Below, one piece after another: positions 16,866 through 24,754 of a stretch of 64,000 nucleotides of DNA. Source of the DNA: Orrella daihaiensis (lineage in GTDB: Bacteria; Pseudomonadota; Gammaproteobacteria; Burkholderiales; Burkholderiaceae_B). A model generated the notes under the pieces. It searched no databases, had not been told where the DNA came from, and was given only the letters and a program-made list of their open reading frames with translations. Location of the stretch: NCBI RefSeq assembly GCF_022811525.1, contig NZ_CP063982.1, forward strand, positions 2,046,001-2,110,000, given 5' to 3'. Position numbers and translations under genes: made by a program. Each line of letters starts with the position of its first letter. The first letter of the stretch is position 1.

Positions 16866-18413
16866 ATGCCACCAAGCACTGCAGGCAACCTAGCCACAGG
16901 GGCAGCACCACTGACCCAAAATGCTTCCCTGAATGTCACCAACCCGGATGTAGAAGCAAGCTTTTCGCGGGGTGACGCCAATACACTGTATCGCCGAAGC
17001 CTTCTGGGTGAGATCCTGGACTGGATGCTCGCACCTTTGTTTTTATTGTGGCCTATGAGTGTGGCCATTACTTATGTCGTCGCCCAGGATATTGCCAACA
17101 CGCCCTATGACCGGGGCCTGCGAAGTGCACTGGCGGTGCTGTCCGAACAAATTGAGTGGCCAAACGGGGGGGTTGGCCAACCCATCTTGCCGCTGAATCC
17201 GTTGACCAAAGTCGCGCTGCGTACCCATGACAGTGAAGGCGTATTCTGGAAGGCTCAAGTTGTTCTTTACACCGGTGACGGTCAGGTCGATGGACCTGTT
17301 ATCGGCGGCGATGCCGCACTGCCAACACCGAAGCTCAACTATGAAGACATTCGCCCTGGCCGAGTGGACTACATGGACCAGACGATCAATGGATTTGATG
17401 TCCGTCTTGCCTATCAGTGGGCTTACAACCAGCGCTTCCCCACAGACGACCTGGTATTGCTGGTGGTAGCCGAAGGCCGCGAGCCACGCGTTGAGTTAGC
17501 CAATGCGATCATTAAAGGCGTGATCATTCCACAGTTTCTGGTATTGCCGGTGGCAGTACTTTTAATTTGGTTCGGCTTGTCACGTGGGGTGGCACCCATT
17601 AACGCCCTGCAACGCCGGCTACGTGCACGCCGCCCAGATGACTTGTCGGCCATTGAAGAACACTCCACCCCTGCCGAAATCACCCCCCTGGTAACCGCCA
17701 TGAATGACCTTCTGAGCAGACTATCCGGGAATATCGAGGCGCAACGCAGGTTTGTTGCTGATGCCGCGCATCAGCTTAAAACCCCTCTCTCTGGTTTACG
17801 GCTTCAAGCAGAGTTAGCTTTAAAGTCGGCTCCGGATGCCGAAACCCGAGAAAACTTGCACAAGATAGTTGCGGGTACCGCACGGGCCACGCGTCTGATC
17901 AACCAGTTGCTGTTGATGGCCACCGCTGAAAACCCTGATCGAGTACAACTGGTGCCCCTAGACCTAAACAAGCTGGCGCGTCATGTAACTGAAGAATGGG
18001 TAGACCAAGCACTGGCTCGCGGCATAGATCTAGGCTTTGAAGACACACAGGAACCGGCCATGATACGGGGTCAATCCTTGCTGTTGTCAGAGGCCCTTAA
18101 CAACTTGATTGACAATGCTTTACGTTACGCCCCGTACTCCGGACATGTCACTGTGAGCGTCAAGCTTTCAGATACCGAAGTTAAATTATGCGTCGAAGAC
18201 AATGGGCCTGGCATATCGGCCGATGAGCGCACGCGAATATTTGACCGCTTCTATCGCGTACTGGGAACCCAAGCCCATGGCAGCGGGTTGGGGTTGGCCA
18301 TTGTCAAAGAAGTCGCTCAGAAGCATCACGCCAACGTGATGGTCGACGCGGTGCACCCAAGCTCGATGCCACCCGGCACTCGTTTCACGTTGACCTTCAG
18401 GCGAGTGCGTTAG
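16866..18413 (+). CDS. Sensor histidine kinase (TctE-like, 2CSK_N type)
   Basis: A 515-residue inner-membrane kinase. A short Ala/Thr-rich cytoplasmic head precedes membrane span one (about residues 58-78), a periplasmic sensor of about 150 residues matching the 2CSK_N arrangement, and span two (about 220-240). The catalytic core has the phospho-accepting His302 in DAAHQLKTPLSGL, the N box EALNNLIDNALRYAP, the G1 box VEDNGPGIS, the F box FDRFYRV and the G2 box GSGLGLAIVKE. All key residues are intact. No clear terminator follows directly; the next plus-strand hairpin is about 425 bases on. Confidence 0.92.
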   Translation: MPPSTAGNLATGAAPLTQNASLNVTNPDVEASFSRGDANTLYRRSLLGEILDWMLAPLFLLWPMSVAITYVVAQDIANTPYDRGLRSALAVLSEQIEWPNGGVGQPILPLNPLTKVALRTHDSEGVFWKAQVVLYTGDGQVDGPVIGGDAALPTPKLNYEDIRPGRVDYMDQTINGFDVRLAYQWAYNQRFPTDDLVLLVVAEGREPRVELANAIIKGVIIPQFLVLPVAVLLIWFGLSRGVAPINALQRRLRARRPDDLSAIEEHSTPAEITPLVTAMNDLLSRLSGNIEAQRRFVADAAHQLKTPLSGLRLQAELALKSAPDAETRENLHKIVAGTARATRLINQLLLMATAENPDRVQLVPLDLNKLARHVTEEWVDQALARGIDLGFEDTQEPAMIRGQSLLLSEALNNLIDNALRYAPYSGHVTVSVKLSDTEVKLCVEDNGPGISADERTRIFDRFYRVLGTQAHGSGLGLAIVKEVAQKHHANVMVDAVHPSSMPPGTRFTLTFRRVR

Positions 18414-18432
18414 ATACCGTCTGACCTTAAGT

Positions 18433-18448
18433 TTTGACTTAAGTCAAA
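18433..18448. promoter_or_regulatory. 16-bp perfect palindrome, possible operator (copy 1)
   Basis: TTTGACTTAAGTCAAA is perfectly self-complementary. It lies 20 bases after the kinase gene stop. A second copy with the same arms (TTGACT..AGTCAA) lies 232 bases downstream. The size and symmetry are those of a dimeric repressor site such as MarR-type; no binding protein can be named. Confidence 0.5.
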
Positions 18449-18665
18449 TATGCAGACTGTTGCAAAAATTCCACAAGGGTCGTAACTATTTGCAACAATA
18501 ACAATCCGCAACAAAGCTCAGACCCTCTCGCCGTGCACTAAAACTCACCGCAAGATCTAGCGCCCAAGACCAAACCCTATATCTGTCAGCATTAAGTCAG
18601 GAAACTCTTCTACCATTTGCTTGTCTTTTGAATAACGAAAGACTGAGTTTTGAAATTCAGTGTCG

Positions 18666-18679
18666 TTGACTGTAGTCAA
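18666..18679. promoter_or_regulatory. TTGACTnnAGTCAA palindrome, possible operator (copy 2)
   Basis: TTGACTGTAGTCAA shares both 6-base arms with the palindrome at 18433-18448; only the central two bases differ. It sits about 170 bases before the orphan terminator and so could control the candidate small RNA. Confidence 0.5.
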
Positions 18680-18779
18680 AGTTTGGCGAGTTTGCAGATA
18701 TTAAGTCCGACACTGCAATTGGCTTAGGTTTTAGGATTTGGTTTCAGGATTTGATACCGGATTTCTTGCTTGCAGCTGG

Positions 18780-18872
18780 TTGCTGCTGTGGTTGAACGAT
18801 CCCCCGCCGGATGGGACTGCTGCGCCCTACCGGCTTTTGAGGCCCTGATGCTTATCTGGGCCTCTTTTTTTT
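18780..18872 (+). ncRNA. Candidate small RNA ending in an orphan terminator
   Basis: On the plus strand a hairpin with arms GCCGG/CCGGC (18806-18810 and 18830-18834), extended by GGG/CCC after a 2x2 mismatch, is followed at once by the terminator hairpin. The single-stranded C-rich stretch ATCCCCC just before it could pair with Shine-Dalgarno sequences, as in many Hfq-dependent RNAs. No ORF ends nearby: the closest plus-strand gene stops 425 bases earlier. The 5' end given here is arbitrary, since no convincing promoter was identified. A very long 3' UTR of the kinase gene is the alternative. Confidence 0.45.
18839..18872 (+). terminator. Strong rho-independent terminator without an adjacent gene
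   Basis: GAGGCCC (18839-18845) and GGGCCTC (18858-18864) form a 7-bp GC-rich stem with a 12-base loop, followed by eight T (18865-18872). The opposite strand has no T-run, so it acts on plus-strand transcripts only. Confidence 0.88.
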
Positions 18873-18961
18873 GCTGAATCACTCAAGCGCGCAAAAAGTG
18901 GTGGCTAATGAGCCTTCGGAACCCATGCGTCGCAGATTCGACGAACCAGTGATTGAACTCG

Positions 18962-19432
18962 CTACTTTGGCACAGCTGCCATCCGCCTTCGGAGTAACCT
19001 CAACACCGACCCAACCAAGGGCAGCCGTTCATAAAGACTCGCGGCCACATCCCAATAGTCCACGTGATCAGTGACTAGCCCCCGATCATCAATTTCAAAT
19101 CGGGTGCCACCGGGGATATCAAAAGCCTGACCGCGCCATTCAAACTTGAACTGCCAAGCTACGAATGCACTACGTCCCGCATCAACCGGGTCTAGCTGTA
19201 ATGGTTCGGTTCGCTTGGAGCTCTGTTCGATAACGTGCGTGATTTCAAAGCGCGCACCCGCGAGGTTCTCAAACATATGGGCATAGACAGTACGGATCTT
19301 ATCAACACCCACTACATCATTAAAGGGGTCCTTAAAGTGTGCATTGCTCGCATAAATCTCGCCAATTGACTGCAAGGTCTCTGGTGTGAGCGATTCAAAC
19401 CAAGCTGTGATCTTTGGCAATGGGCTCGTCAT
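18962..19432 (-). CDS. NTF2-like (SnoaL-type) family protein
   Basis: A soluble 156-residue protein with the cone-shaped NTF2 fold pattern: an N-terminal helix (ITAWFESLTPETLQSIGEIY), FKDPFNDVVG, then alternating strands ending in DDRGLVTDHVDYWDVAASLYERLPLVG. This family includes ketosteroid isomerases and limonene epoxide hydrolases, but many members are non-enzymatic. The ATG at 19432 is chosen because it starts the conserved part; the frame extends 32 codons upstream. It is the last gene of the lipid-modification cluster, 32 bases after the SDR gene. Substrate is unknown. Confidence 0.8.
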   Translation of the reverse strand: MTSPLPKITAWFESLTPETLQSIGEIYASNAHFKDPFNDVVGVDKIRTVYAHMFENLAGARFEITHVIEQSSKRTEPLQLDPVDAGRSAFVAWQFKFEWRGQAFDIPGGTRFEIDDRGLVTDHVDYWDVAASLYERLPLVGSVLRLLRRRMAAVPK

Positions 19433-19464
19433 GATGGCATTCGTTATACAAGTGTGTTGATCAG

Positions 19465-20265
19465 TTATTGCTTGGTCGCCCGATGAAGCAACGGAAACCG
19501 CCATCTGTAAGGCAGACGACTCACCCACCTGAGTCCGTTGGCAAACCCGCGCGGAAATCGGATTTCAAACTGTCCACGGGCCATGCCACTAATAATGGCT
19601 TGAGCTGCTTGTGCAGGCGTCATCAAGCCTGGCATTTCAAAATCGTTTTTGGCAGTCATCGGCGTTTTTACAAAGCCTGGACTGATCAGGTAAACCCCAA
19701 GTCCTTTGGGCTCAAGCTCAAAGTACAGCGTCTCAGTAAAGTTCTGTAATGCCGATTTAGTCGCACCATAGACTACCGCGCGCGGCAGGCCGGTGTAGCC
19801 TGAAATACTGCCAATGATTGCCAGACCACCGTGGCGTTGCGTCAGCAGCCTTGGCACCAGATGCTTGACTGCCTCGTACATGCTGATCACATTCAGCTCG
19901 TAGCTAGCCCTGACCTCATCCATGTTCAGATTCCAGGCGTGCTGTGGGTCATAGCGGGCTGCGCCCAACACCACCAAATCCAACTCCCCAAGATGAGCGA
20001 CCACTTCATCGACGGCTTGCGACCAGGCGTCTGAATCAGTCACATCGAACGGTATGACTATTGCATTTTTGCCATCGGGATGACTGTCGACCAGCTCATT
20101 CAAACGGTCCGCCCTTCTGGCCGATACCGCCACTTTTGCGCCTAGATCCAGAAGTGCAATAGCCAACGCAGCCCCTATGCCGCTCGAGGCACCAACGATC
20201 CAGACACGCTTGCCCGCCCAATCCTTGATAGGTGGATTAAGCGGCTTAAACAAAGACTTAAACAT
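19465..20265 (-). CDS. Short-chain dehydrogenase/reductase
   Basis: A 266-residue classical SDR. It shows the cofactor loop VWIVGASSGIGAALAIALL, LVVLGAARYD in place of the usual NNAG, catalytic Ser in IIGSISGYTG and YxxxK in VVYGATKSALQNF, then LISPGFVKTPMT. The basic residues after strand two (SARRADR) favour NADP(H). It is part of the cluster with Cfa-like, DUF1365 and FAD proteins, 11 bases after the DUF3833 gene. Oxidation or reduction of a modified fatty acyl chain is an inference from context only. Confidence 0.88.
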   Translation of the reverse strand: MFKSLFKPLNPPIKDWAGKRVWIVGASSGIGAALAIALLDLGAKVAVSARRADRLNELVDSHPDGKNAIVIPFDVTDSDAWSQAVDEVVAHLGELDLVVLGAARYDPQHAWNLNMDEVRASYELNVISMYEAVKHLVPRLLTQRHGGLAIIGSISGYTGLPRAVVYGATKSALQNFTETLYFELEPKGLGVYLISPGFVKTPMTAKNDFEMPGLMTPAQAAQAIISGMARGQFEIRFPRGFANGLRWVSRLPYRWRFPLLHRATKQ

Positions 20266-20276
20266 ATCGACTCGCC

Positions 20277-20852
20277 TTAAGAACCTTGCGGCTTGATTGC
20301 GCCAGCGCCGTTGCTTGCGGGCTCACGCTTTTTAAAAAATAGCGACACTTCACCAAGGTCAAACCCGAACTTCGACATGGTTGAGCGATTCATCATGGTG
20401 TTCTCATCCATCAGCCACATCCAATCATCGAATTTGACCTCATAGACTTTGCCGTCTACTGGCAACTCAAGCGTGTATTTCCAATGCAGTGCATTACCAG
20501 CGACCTTGCCAATCGCCACGCCCACCACATCGTCGGCCGTACCATGCCAAGTGCCATCAGGCTGCTTAACCAGGGTCCATACACGTCGCTGTTTCTCTCC
20601 ATCAGCATATGTGAAATATTCATCGAGTACACCTCGCTCAGGCGACTCCCACGTGCCAATGATCTCTACATGAAAGCGTCGCACGAGCTCGCCACTGCGC
20701 TTCTGAAAAATACCCCACGCATCCATCTCGCCATTAAAAAAGGTGGGTAGATCCAGCACCGGCTTTTGATCGGCGTACGTTGATACATCGACACTGCTAC
20801 ACGCAGTTAGCAGGGCCGCACTCATGGCGGCAAACAACGCTTTAACTTTCAT
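20277..20852 (-). CDS. DUF3833 family lipoprotein
   Basis: A 191-residue protein with a lipoprotein signal: MKVKALFAAMSAALLTACSS, the lipobox being LLTAC with lipidated Cys18. The mature part carries the DUF3833 pattern FNGEMDAWGIFQKRSGELVRRF, VLDEYFTYADGEKQRRVW and a conserved tail of DWMWLMDENTMMNRSTMSKFG. The ATG at 20852 overlaps the MFS stop by four bases; the frame runs 17 codons further but that would bury the signal peptide. DUF3833 genes recur beside Cfa-like and DUF1365 genes in many Proteobacteria; the molecular role is unknown. A periplasmic lipid-binding role is conceivable. Confidence 0.85.
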   Translation of the reverse strand: MKVKALFAAMSAALLTACSSVDVSTYADQKPVLDLPTFFNGEMDAWGIFQKRSGELVRRFHVEIIGTWESPERGVLDEYFTYADGEKQRRVWTLVKQPDGTWHGTADDVVGVAIGKVAGNALHWKYTLELPVDGKVYEVKFDDWMWLMDENTMMNRSTMSKFGFDLGEVSLFFKKREPASNGAGAIKPQGS

Positions 20853-22141
20853 GACAAAGACTCCGCTTGATTGAACTTCGTGGGCGCGGGCCAAATCACC
20901 CACGCTGCCATTACTTTGAAAGCCACTGGAAGAATCGCGTACAGAAGCGATAAGACACCTGCGGTCGCGGGCTCGCCTGGCACGTAACCCAAACCACCCA
21001 AAAGTGGTAAAGCCGCCCCCGCTGCCAGAGCAAGTGAGAACTTCGCAATCAGTGCCCAGAACCCAAAATAAAGACCCGTATTGGCCCTTTGTGCTGGGGC
21101 GATGGCATCGGCTAGCATCGCCGGTGGCAAGGCCAGATCAGCACCCAAGGCAGCTCCACTGACGGCACACACCAACACGTAGAGCCAGATATCACCCGCA
21201 CCCAACAATGCGGCACCCATCAGCGCCATGCTGGCCATCACCGCACCCGCTGCCCAGGCTCTTCTCTTGCCAACTTTGTCTGAATAACGAACCCAGAGTG
21301 GCAAGGTCAGTAGCCCTGCCAGAAAATACACACCCAAAAATAATCCCGCCTGGCCTTTGGCCTGCAAGACGTCATCCACAAAAAACAAAATCAAGGTTGC
21401 GGGGATGGCCGCGGAGGTCGCATTAAATAGATAAAACCAGTAAAGCCTACGTATCGCGGAGCTCTTTAATGCCAAACGCCAATTCGAGCGAGACTGTGAT
21501 GCGACTAGTATCGGCCTTGGTGAACCCAGCAGTGTCACAACCAATGCGATCATCAACACGACCGCAAACACGAGTGCGAACCAGGCGTAAGCTTGGGTCT
21601 CTCCGTACTGAGCCGCCCACAGTACCGGCAGCACTGAAGCTGCGACCACACCAATGACTCCGCTGGCTTCACGCCATCCCGTTACGCGTGCCCTACCCGC
21701 CTGGTCATCAGTCAAACGCGCGCCCCAAGCCAGATAACACACATTCAAGCAACTATGTGCGGTGTAAACCAGCACCAGAGTGAATGCCAGCCATAACAAC
21801 AAAACTGTTTGATTCGAGCTTGCAGAGGCCACTTGTTCTGCAACAATCAACGAAGGCATGAACAGCAATGCAAAACTGAGCGCCAATACAATAGCGGCCA
21901 GAACCATCAACACTGCCCATGCCGATCTATGCTTGGCTAGCCGATCCACGAGGCGTCCAATGAACGGGTCTTGCACGGTATCAATTAACCGAATCGCAAA
22001 CAAGGTCACGCCCAAGGCAGTAAGACTCACACCAAGGCTGTCGCTGTAGTACTTGGGTGCCATCATGTAAATTGGTAACATCGCCATCGCCAAAGGCAAG
22101 GCCAAGGCACTATACGCAGCCAATGGCCACTGGCGTATCAC
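20849..22141 (-). CDS. MFS transporter (GPH-like)
   Basis: A 430-residue membrane protein with about 12 spans. The loop after span two, RLIDTVQDPFIGRLVDRLAKHR, is the glycoside-pentoside-hexuronide type DP.xG...D motif, and a second-half loop RYSDKVGKRRAW is the mirror signature. The gene overlaps both neighbours by four bases (ATGA), so it is translationally coupled to the chalcone-isomerase-like gene upstream and the DUF3833 gene downstream. In this setting it may move a lipid-derived molecule or a flavin or precursor; there is no sequence evidence for a sugar substrate. Confidence 0.88.
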   Translation of the reverse strand: MIRQWPLAAYSALALPLAMAMLPIYMMAPKYYSDSLGVSLTALGVTLFAIRLIDTVQDPFIGRLVDRLAKHRSAWAVLMVLAAIVLALSFALLFMPSLIVAEQVASASSNQTVLLLWLAFTLVLVYTAHSCLNVCYLAWGARLTDDQAGRARVTGWREASGVIGVVAASVLPVLWAAQYGETQAYAWFALVFAVVLMIALVVTLLGSPRPILVASQSRSNWRLALKSSAIRRLYWFYLFNATSAAIPATLILFFVDDVLQAKGQAGLFLGVYFLAGLLTLPLWVRYSDKVGKRRAWAAGAVMASMALMGAALLGAGDIWLYVLVCAVSGAALGADLALPPAMLADAIAPAQRANTGLYFGFWALIAKFSLALAAGAALPLLGGLGYVPGEPATAGVLSLLYAILPVAFKVMAAWVIWPAPTKFNQAESLS

Positions 22142-22695
22142 TGCGCGCTCCGTGACAATTTGCCCAGTAAAGCCTGACGCAAATCAGGTGCAGTCGTTTT
22201 AGGGCTGAGCCAAATGGCAAAAAACGCCTCAGCAAGCTGCTCATCTACCTGACCGGTCAATTGATCGTTATAAAAAAACACAGCGCCCTGGTCAGGCATA
22301 TAAATCCCGGTCAACGTATCGCCTGCGCTTACCGACTCCATGACTTGATTCAACTTCTGAGTCCATTCAGGATGACGCTGGACGGGAAACCCTAAGTCAC
22401 GCATTTGGTCAATCGACGCTTTGACAATATCAGCCTTGGATATCGACCGAGCGTAGCGTAGGCTAAGCGCAAACGGACGCCCCGATCGATACTCGCCAAA
22501 TGGCGCCCACAGTGAGGCGTCATAAACCAAAAAACCCCACCATCGAAACTGCCCTGTACCCACTTGACTAGCGTTAGGCAAAAACACCTCCCACGCGGGT
22601 TTGTCAGCCCGAGCCGTCGCTGAATACGTCAAACTGGCAATGCTTAACAGCATGACTGATATCAGCAACAGTAGCTTTACCATCGCACGACGCAT
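22138..22695 (-). CDS. Chalcone isomerase-like periplasmic protein (copy 1)
   Basis: A 185-residue protein. An N-terminal signal peptide (about residues 1-30, ending near ATARA) precedes a domain with VGTGQFRWWGFLVYDASLWAP, LSLRYARSISKADIV and GDTLTGIYMPDQGAVFFYN, the pattern of bacterial chalcone-isomerase-like proteins. The start at 22695 has a strong GGAGGTGAC ribosome site directly upstream; the frame is open 25 codons further. Bacterial relatives are not known to act on flavonoids, and a fatty-acid-binding role is proposed for the fold. A second paralogue lies at the other end of the same operon. Confidence 0.8.
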   Translation of the reverse strand: MRRAMVKLLLLISVMLLSIASLTYSATARADKPAWEVFLPNASQVGTGQFRWWGFLVYDASLWAPFGEYRSGRPFALSLRYARSISKADIVKASIDQMRDLGFPVQRHPEWTQKLNQVMESVSAGDTLTGIYMPDQGAVFFYNDQLTGQVDEQLAEAFFAIWLSPKTTAPDLRQALLGKLSRSAQ

Positions 22696-22706
22696 GTCAC
22701 CTCCAA

Positions 22707-23924
22707 TCATTGATGTGTGAGCAGCCATTGCTTGACATCGGTGCGCTGCTCGCGGAACCCGGCTTCGCAATAGGCCAGATACATACGCCAGATACGAATA
22801 AAGGATTCATCAAAACCAAGTGCCTTGACCTCATTTAACTGAGCATCAAACTGCTGCAGCCAGCGATTTAAGGTCTCTGCGTAATCAATCCCAAAGCTGT
22901 ACTCATCCTCAACAGACAGTCTGGCCTGGGCGGCAAGTTGCCTAAAGCGAGAGGGGCTTGGCAGCATGCCGCCAGGAAATATGTATTGCTGAATAAAGTC
23001 TGTGCCACTGACGTAGGCATCGAACCGCTCATCTGCAATGTCAATGGTTTGGATCGCGATCTTGCCACCAGGCTTCAGACTTCTTCTGACCATCGAGAAA
23101 AAGCCTGGCCAGTGACGCAGCCCAACAGCTTCGAACATTTCTATCGATACGATGTGATCGTACTGACCTCTTACGTCGCGGTAATCACAAATCGACAGAG
23201 TGACTAGACTATCTAAGCCCTGACGCTGCATGCGATCTCTCGCCCAAGCCAGTTGCTCATCAGATAACGTGATGCCAGTGACTTGTATGCCACGCTGAGC
23301 AGCGCGCTCAGCCAAACCGCCCCAGCCACAACCGATTTCCAGAATGTGCTGACCAGGTCTTGCATCAATGGCATCGAGCAGACGATCGTACTTGGCATGC
23401 TGGGCAGCCTCTAAATCGCCGTCAACCCCATCCTTGAATATCGCAGCCGAATAACTCATTGATGCATCAAGCCACAGGCGATAGAACTCATTACCTAAAT
23501 CGTAGTGCGCAAGGATGTTGCGCCGACTGCCTTTGCGGTTGTTGTCACGCAAAACCCAGTGGGCCAGGCGCTTGAACAACAACGCCCACCAACTGCCGTG
23601 CACCGCAGCCACCGCATCTTCATTGCGAAGCGCCAAGCGAAATAGACTCAATAGATCTGGACAATCGACCCACTCGCGCCGATAACTCTCAGCAAAACCG
23701 ATATCACCTTGGCGCATGATCGCCGAAGCGCACGACCAGTCATGCACCGTTAGTTGGGCATGCGGCCATTGGCCCTGCTTGCCAAACAACATTGAACGAC
23801 CTTGTGGATCGACCAATGTCAAAGAACCGACTTTTAGTTTGGAAAGCATGGCCACAAATGCCCGTGCTGCCCATGGCAATTCACGGATGGTCTCATGGTC
23901 TATCGCATATTCGTTAGCGTTCAT
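22707..23924 (-). CDS. Cyclopropane-fatty-acyl-phospholipid synthase-like methyltransferase
   Basis: A SAM-dependent enzyme of 405 residues that acts on unsaturated acyl chains in phospholipids. It shows HYDLGNEFYRLWLDASMSYS, the SAM motif ILEIGCGWGGLAERAAQRG, GITLSDEQLAWA, DYRDVRGQYDHIVSIEMFEAVG and the C-terminal FIQQYIFPGGMLPS. These are Cfa-family hallmarks. The partner genes (FAD oxidase-like, DUF1365) mark the non-canonical Cfa group; in Rhodobacter sphaeroides a Cfa-like methyltransferase makes methylated furan fatty acid precursors, so the product need not be a cyclopropane. The ATG overlaps the DUF1365 stop by four bases. Confidence 0.92.
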   Translation of the reverse strand: MNANEYAIDHETIRELPWAARAFVAMLSKLKVGSLTLVDPQGRSMLFGKQGQWPHAQLTVHDWSCASAIMRQGDIGFAESYRREWVDCPDLLSLFRLALRNEDAVAAVHGSWWALLFKRLAHWVLRDNNRKGSRRNILAHYDLGNEFYRLWLDASMSYSAAIFKDGVDGDLEAAQHAKYDRLLDAIDARPGQHILEIGCGWGGLAERAAQRGIQVTGITLSDEQLAWARDRMQRQGLDSLVTLSICDYRDVRGQYDHIVSIEMFEAVGLRHWPGFFSMVRRSLKPGGKIAIQTIDIADERFDAYVSGTDFIQQYIFPGGMLPSPSRFRQLAAQARLSVEDEYSFGIDYAETLNRWLQQFDAQLNEVKALGFDESFIRIWRMYLAYCEAGFREQRTDVKQWLLTHQ

Positions 23925-24754
23925 CGTGAGGGTTCCTGGTTGGAAGTCACTACTTGGTTGGGTAAATCGGGAAGTTTGTAAAACTTGGCGCCGCCGCGCC
24001 ATAGCTTTAAGGCATGCCAGTGAATGCGCACGATCACCCCAAAAGTCATCAAAGGCATCCGCAGGAACGCTTTAAGCAAACCGGCTGTTGTGTGAGGTTT
24101 GGGCTGCGCAGCAATGCCGGTTCGAATGATGGGCTCATCTAGTGATGCGTCATCGAAATAATCAATCGTCATTCGCTCCACCACCTGACCGTCATGCCGA
24201 TGATCAACAACATGCTCAAATCGGTAGTGCCCAGTCACTGGACAAAACGGCGAGACGTGAAATACCTTCTGACAAATAAGCGCCTGTCCGTTCTCGATCG
24301 CACGCCCCTCTGGCGCAGTGAGCACATAATGGTGATGCTGCCCAAACGTGTTGTTCACTTCAGCCACCATGACCTTGAGCTGCCCGTCTCCATCGTGCAA
24401 ATACCAAAAGCTCACCGGATTAAAGACGTAACCCAGCATGCGAGGGAAAGTTTGCAACCACACCGCACCGCCCGGATGATCGACACCGGTGGCTGCCAGC
24501 GTGTCAGACAACCAAGCATTCAAGTCAGCACCGTCTCGATAGCCATGGTCAGCGTTCATGAAACTCACCGGTCGCTTACGATTAAATCCAAACAGCCAAC
24601 TCGTTTGTTTGGACAGCTCCCAAGGCTGATCGATACGCAGGCGCAAACAAAAGACCTCATAATTCAGAGGATGCTTAAACGGACGTAACCGCAGATGCCA
24701 GACTTTGGATTGGCATAGCTGTAAAACCTGCGTAGCATCACAGTCAGTTGCCAT
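23921..24754 (-). CDS. DUF1365 family protein
   Basis: A soluble 277-residue protein of DUF1365. Characteristic segments are VWHLRLRPFKHPLNYEVFCLRLRI near the N terminus, the WLFGFNRKRPVSFMNADHGYRDG region, FPRMLGYVFNPVSFWYLHD and VAEVNNTFGQHHHYVL. The family nearly always sits between an FAD amine-oxidase-like gene and a Cfa-like gene, as here, and is assumed to take part in the same lipid modification. Biochemistry is unknown to me. The ATG at 24754 overlaps the FAD gene by 11 bases; an earlier TTG- or ATG-type start is possible. Confidence 0.9.
   Translation of the reverse strand: MATDCDATQVLQLCQSKVWHLRLRPFKHPLNYEVFCLRLRIDQPWELSKQTSWLFGFNRKRPVSFMNADHGYRDGADLNAWLSDTLAATGVDHPGGAVWLQTFPRMLGYVFNPVSFWYLHDGDGQLKVMVAEVNNTFGQHHHYVLTAPEGRAIENGQALICQKVFHVSPFCPVTGHYRFEHVVDHRHDGQVVERMTIDYFDDASLDEPIIRTGIAAQPKPHTTAGLLKAFLRMPLMTFGVIVRIHWHALKLWRGGAKFYKLPDLPNQVVTSNQEPSR

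Larger units (their letters stand above)
18414..18961. other. Long non-coding region after the sensor kinase gene
   Basis: 548 bases without a credible protein gene on either strand. It holds two copies of the palindrome TTGACTnnAGTCAA, an 8-bp inverted repeat GTTGCAAA/TTTGCAAC (18459-18466 and 18489-18496), three GGATTT repeats spaced 12-13 bases (18734, 18747, 18759) and an orphan plus-strand terminator. The contents fit a regulatory region plus a small RNA gene better than simple spacer. Confidence 0.6.

Noticed and set aside
18871..19074. A 67-codon plus-strand frame after the orphan terminator
   Set aside because: It begins next to the terminator T-run and runs antisense into the NTF2-like gene; no coding character.
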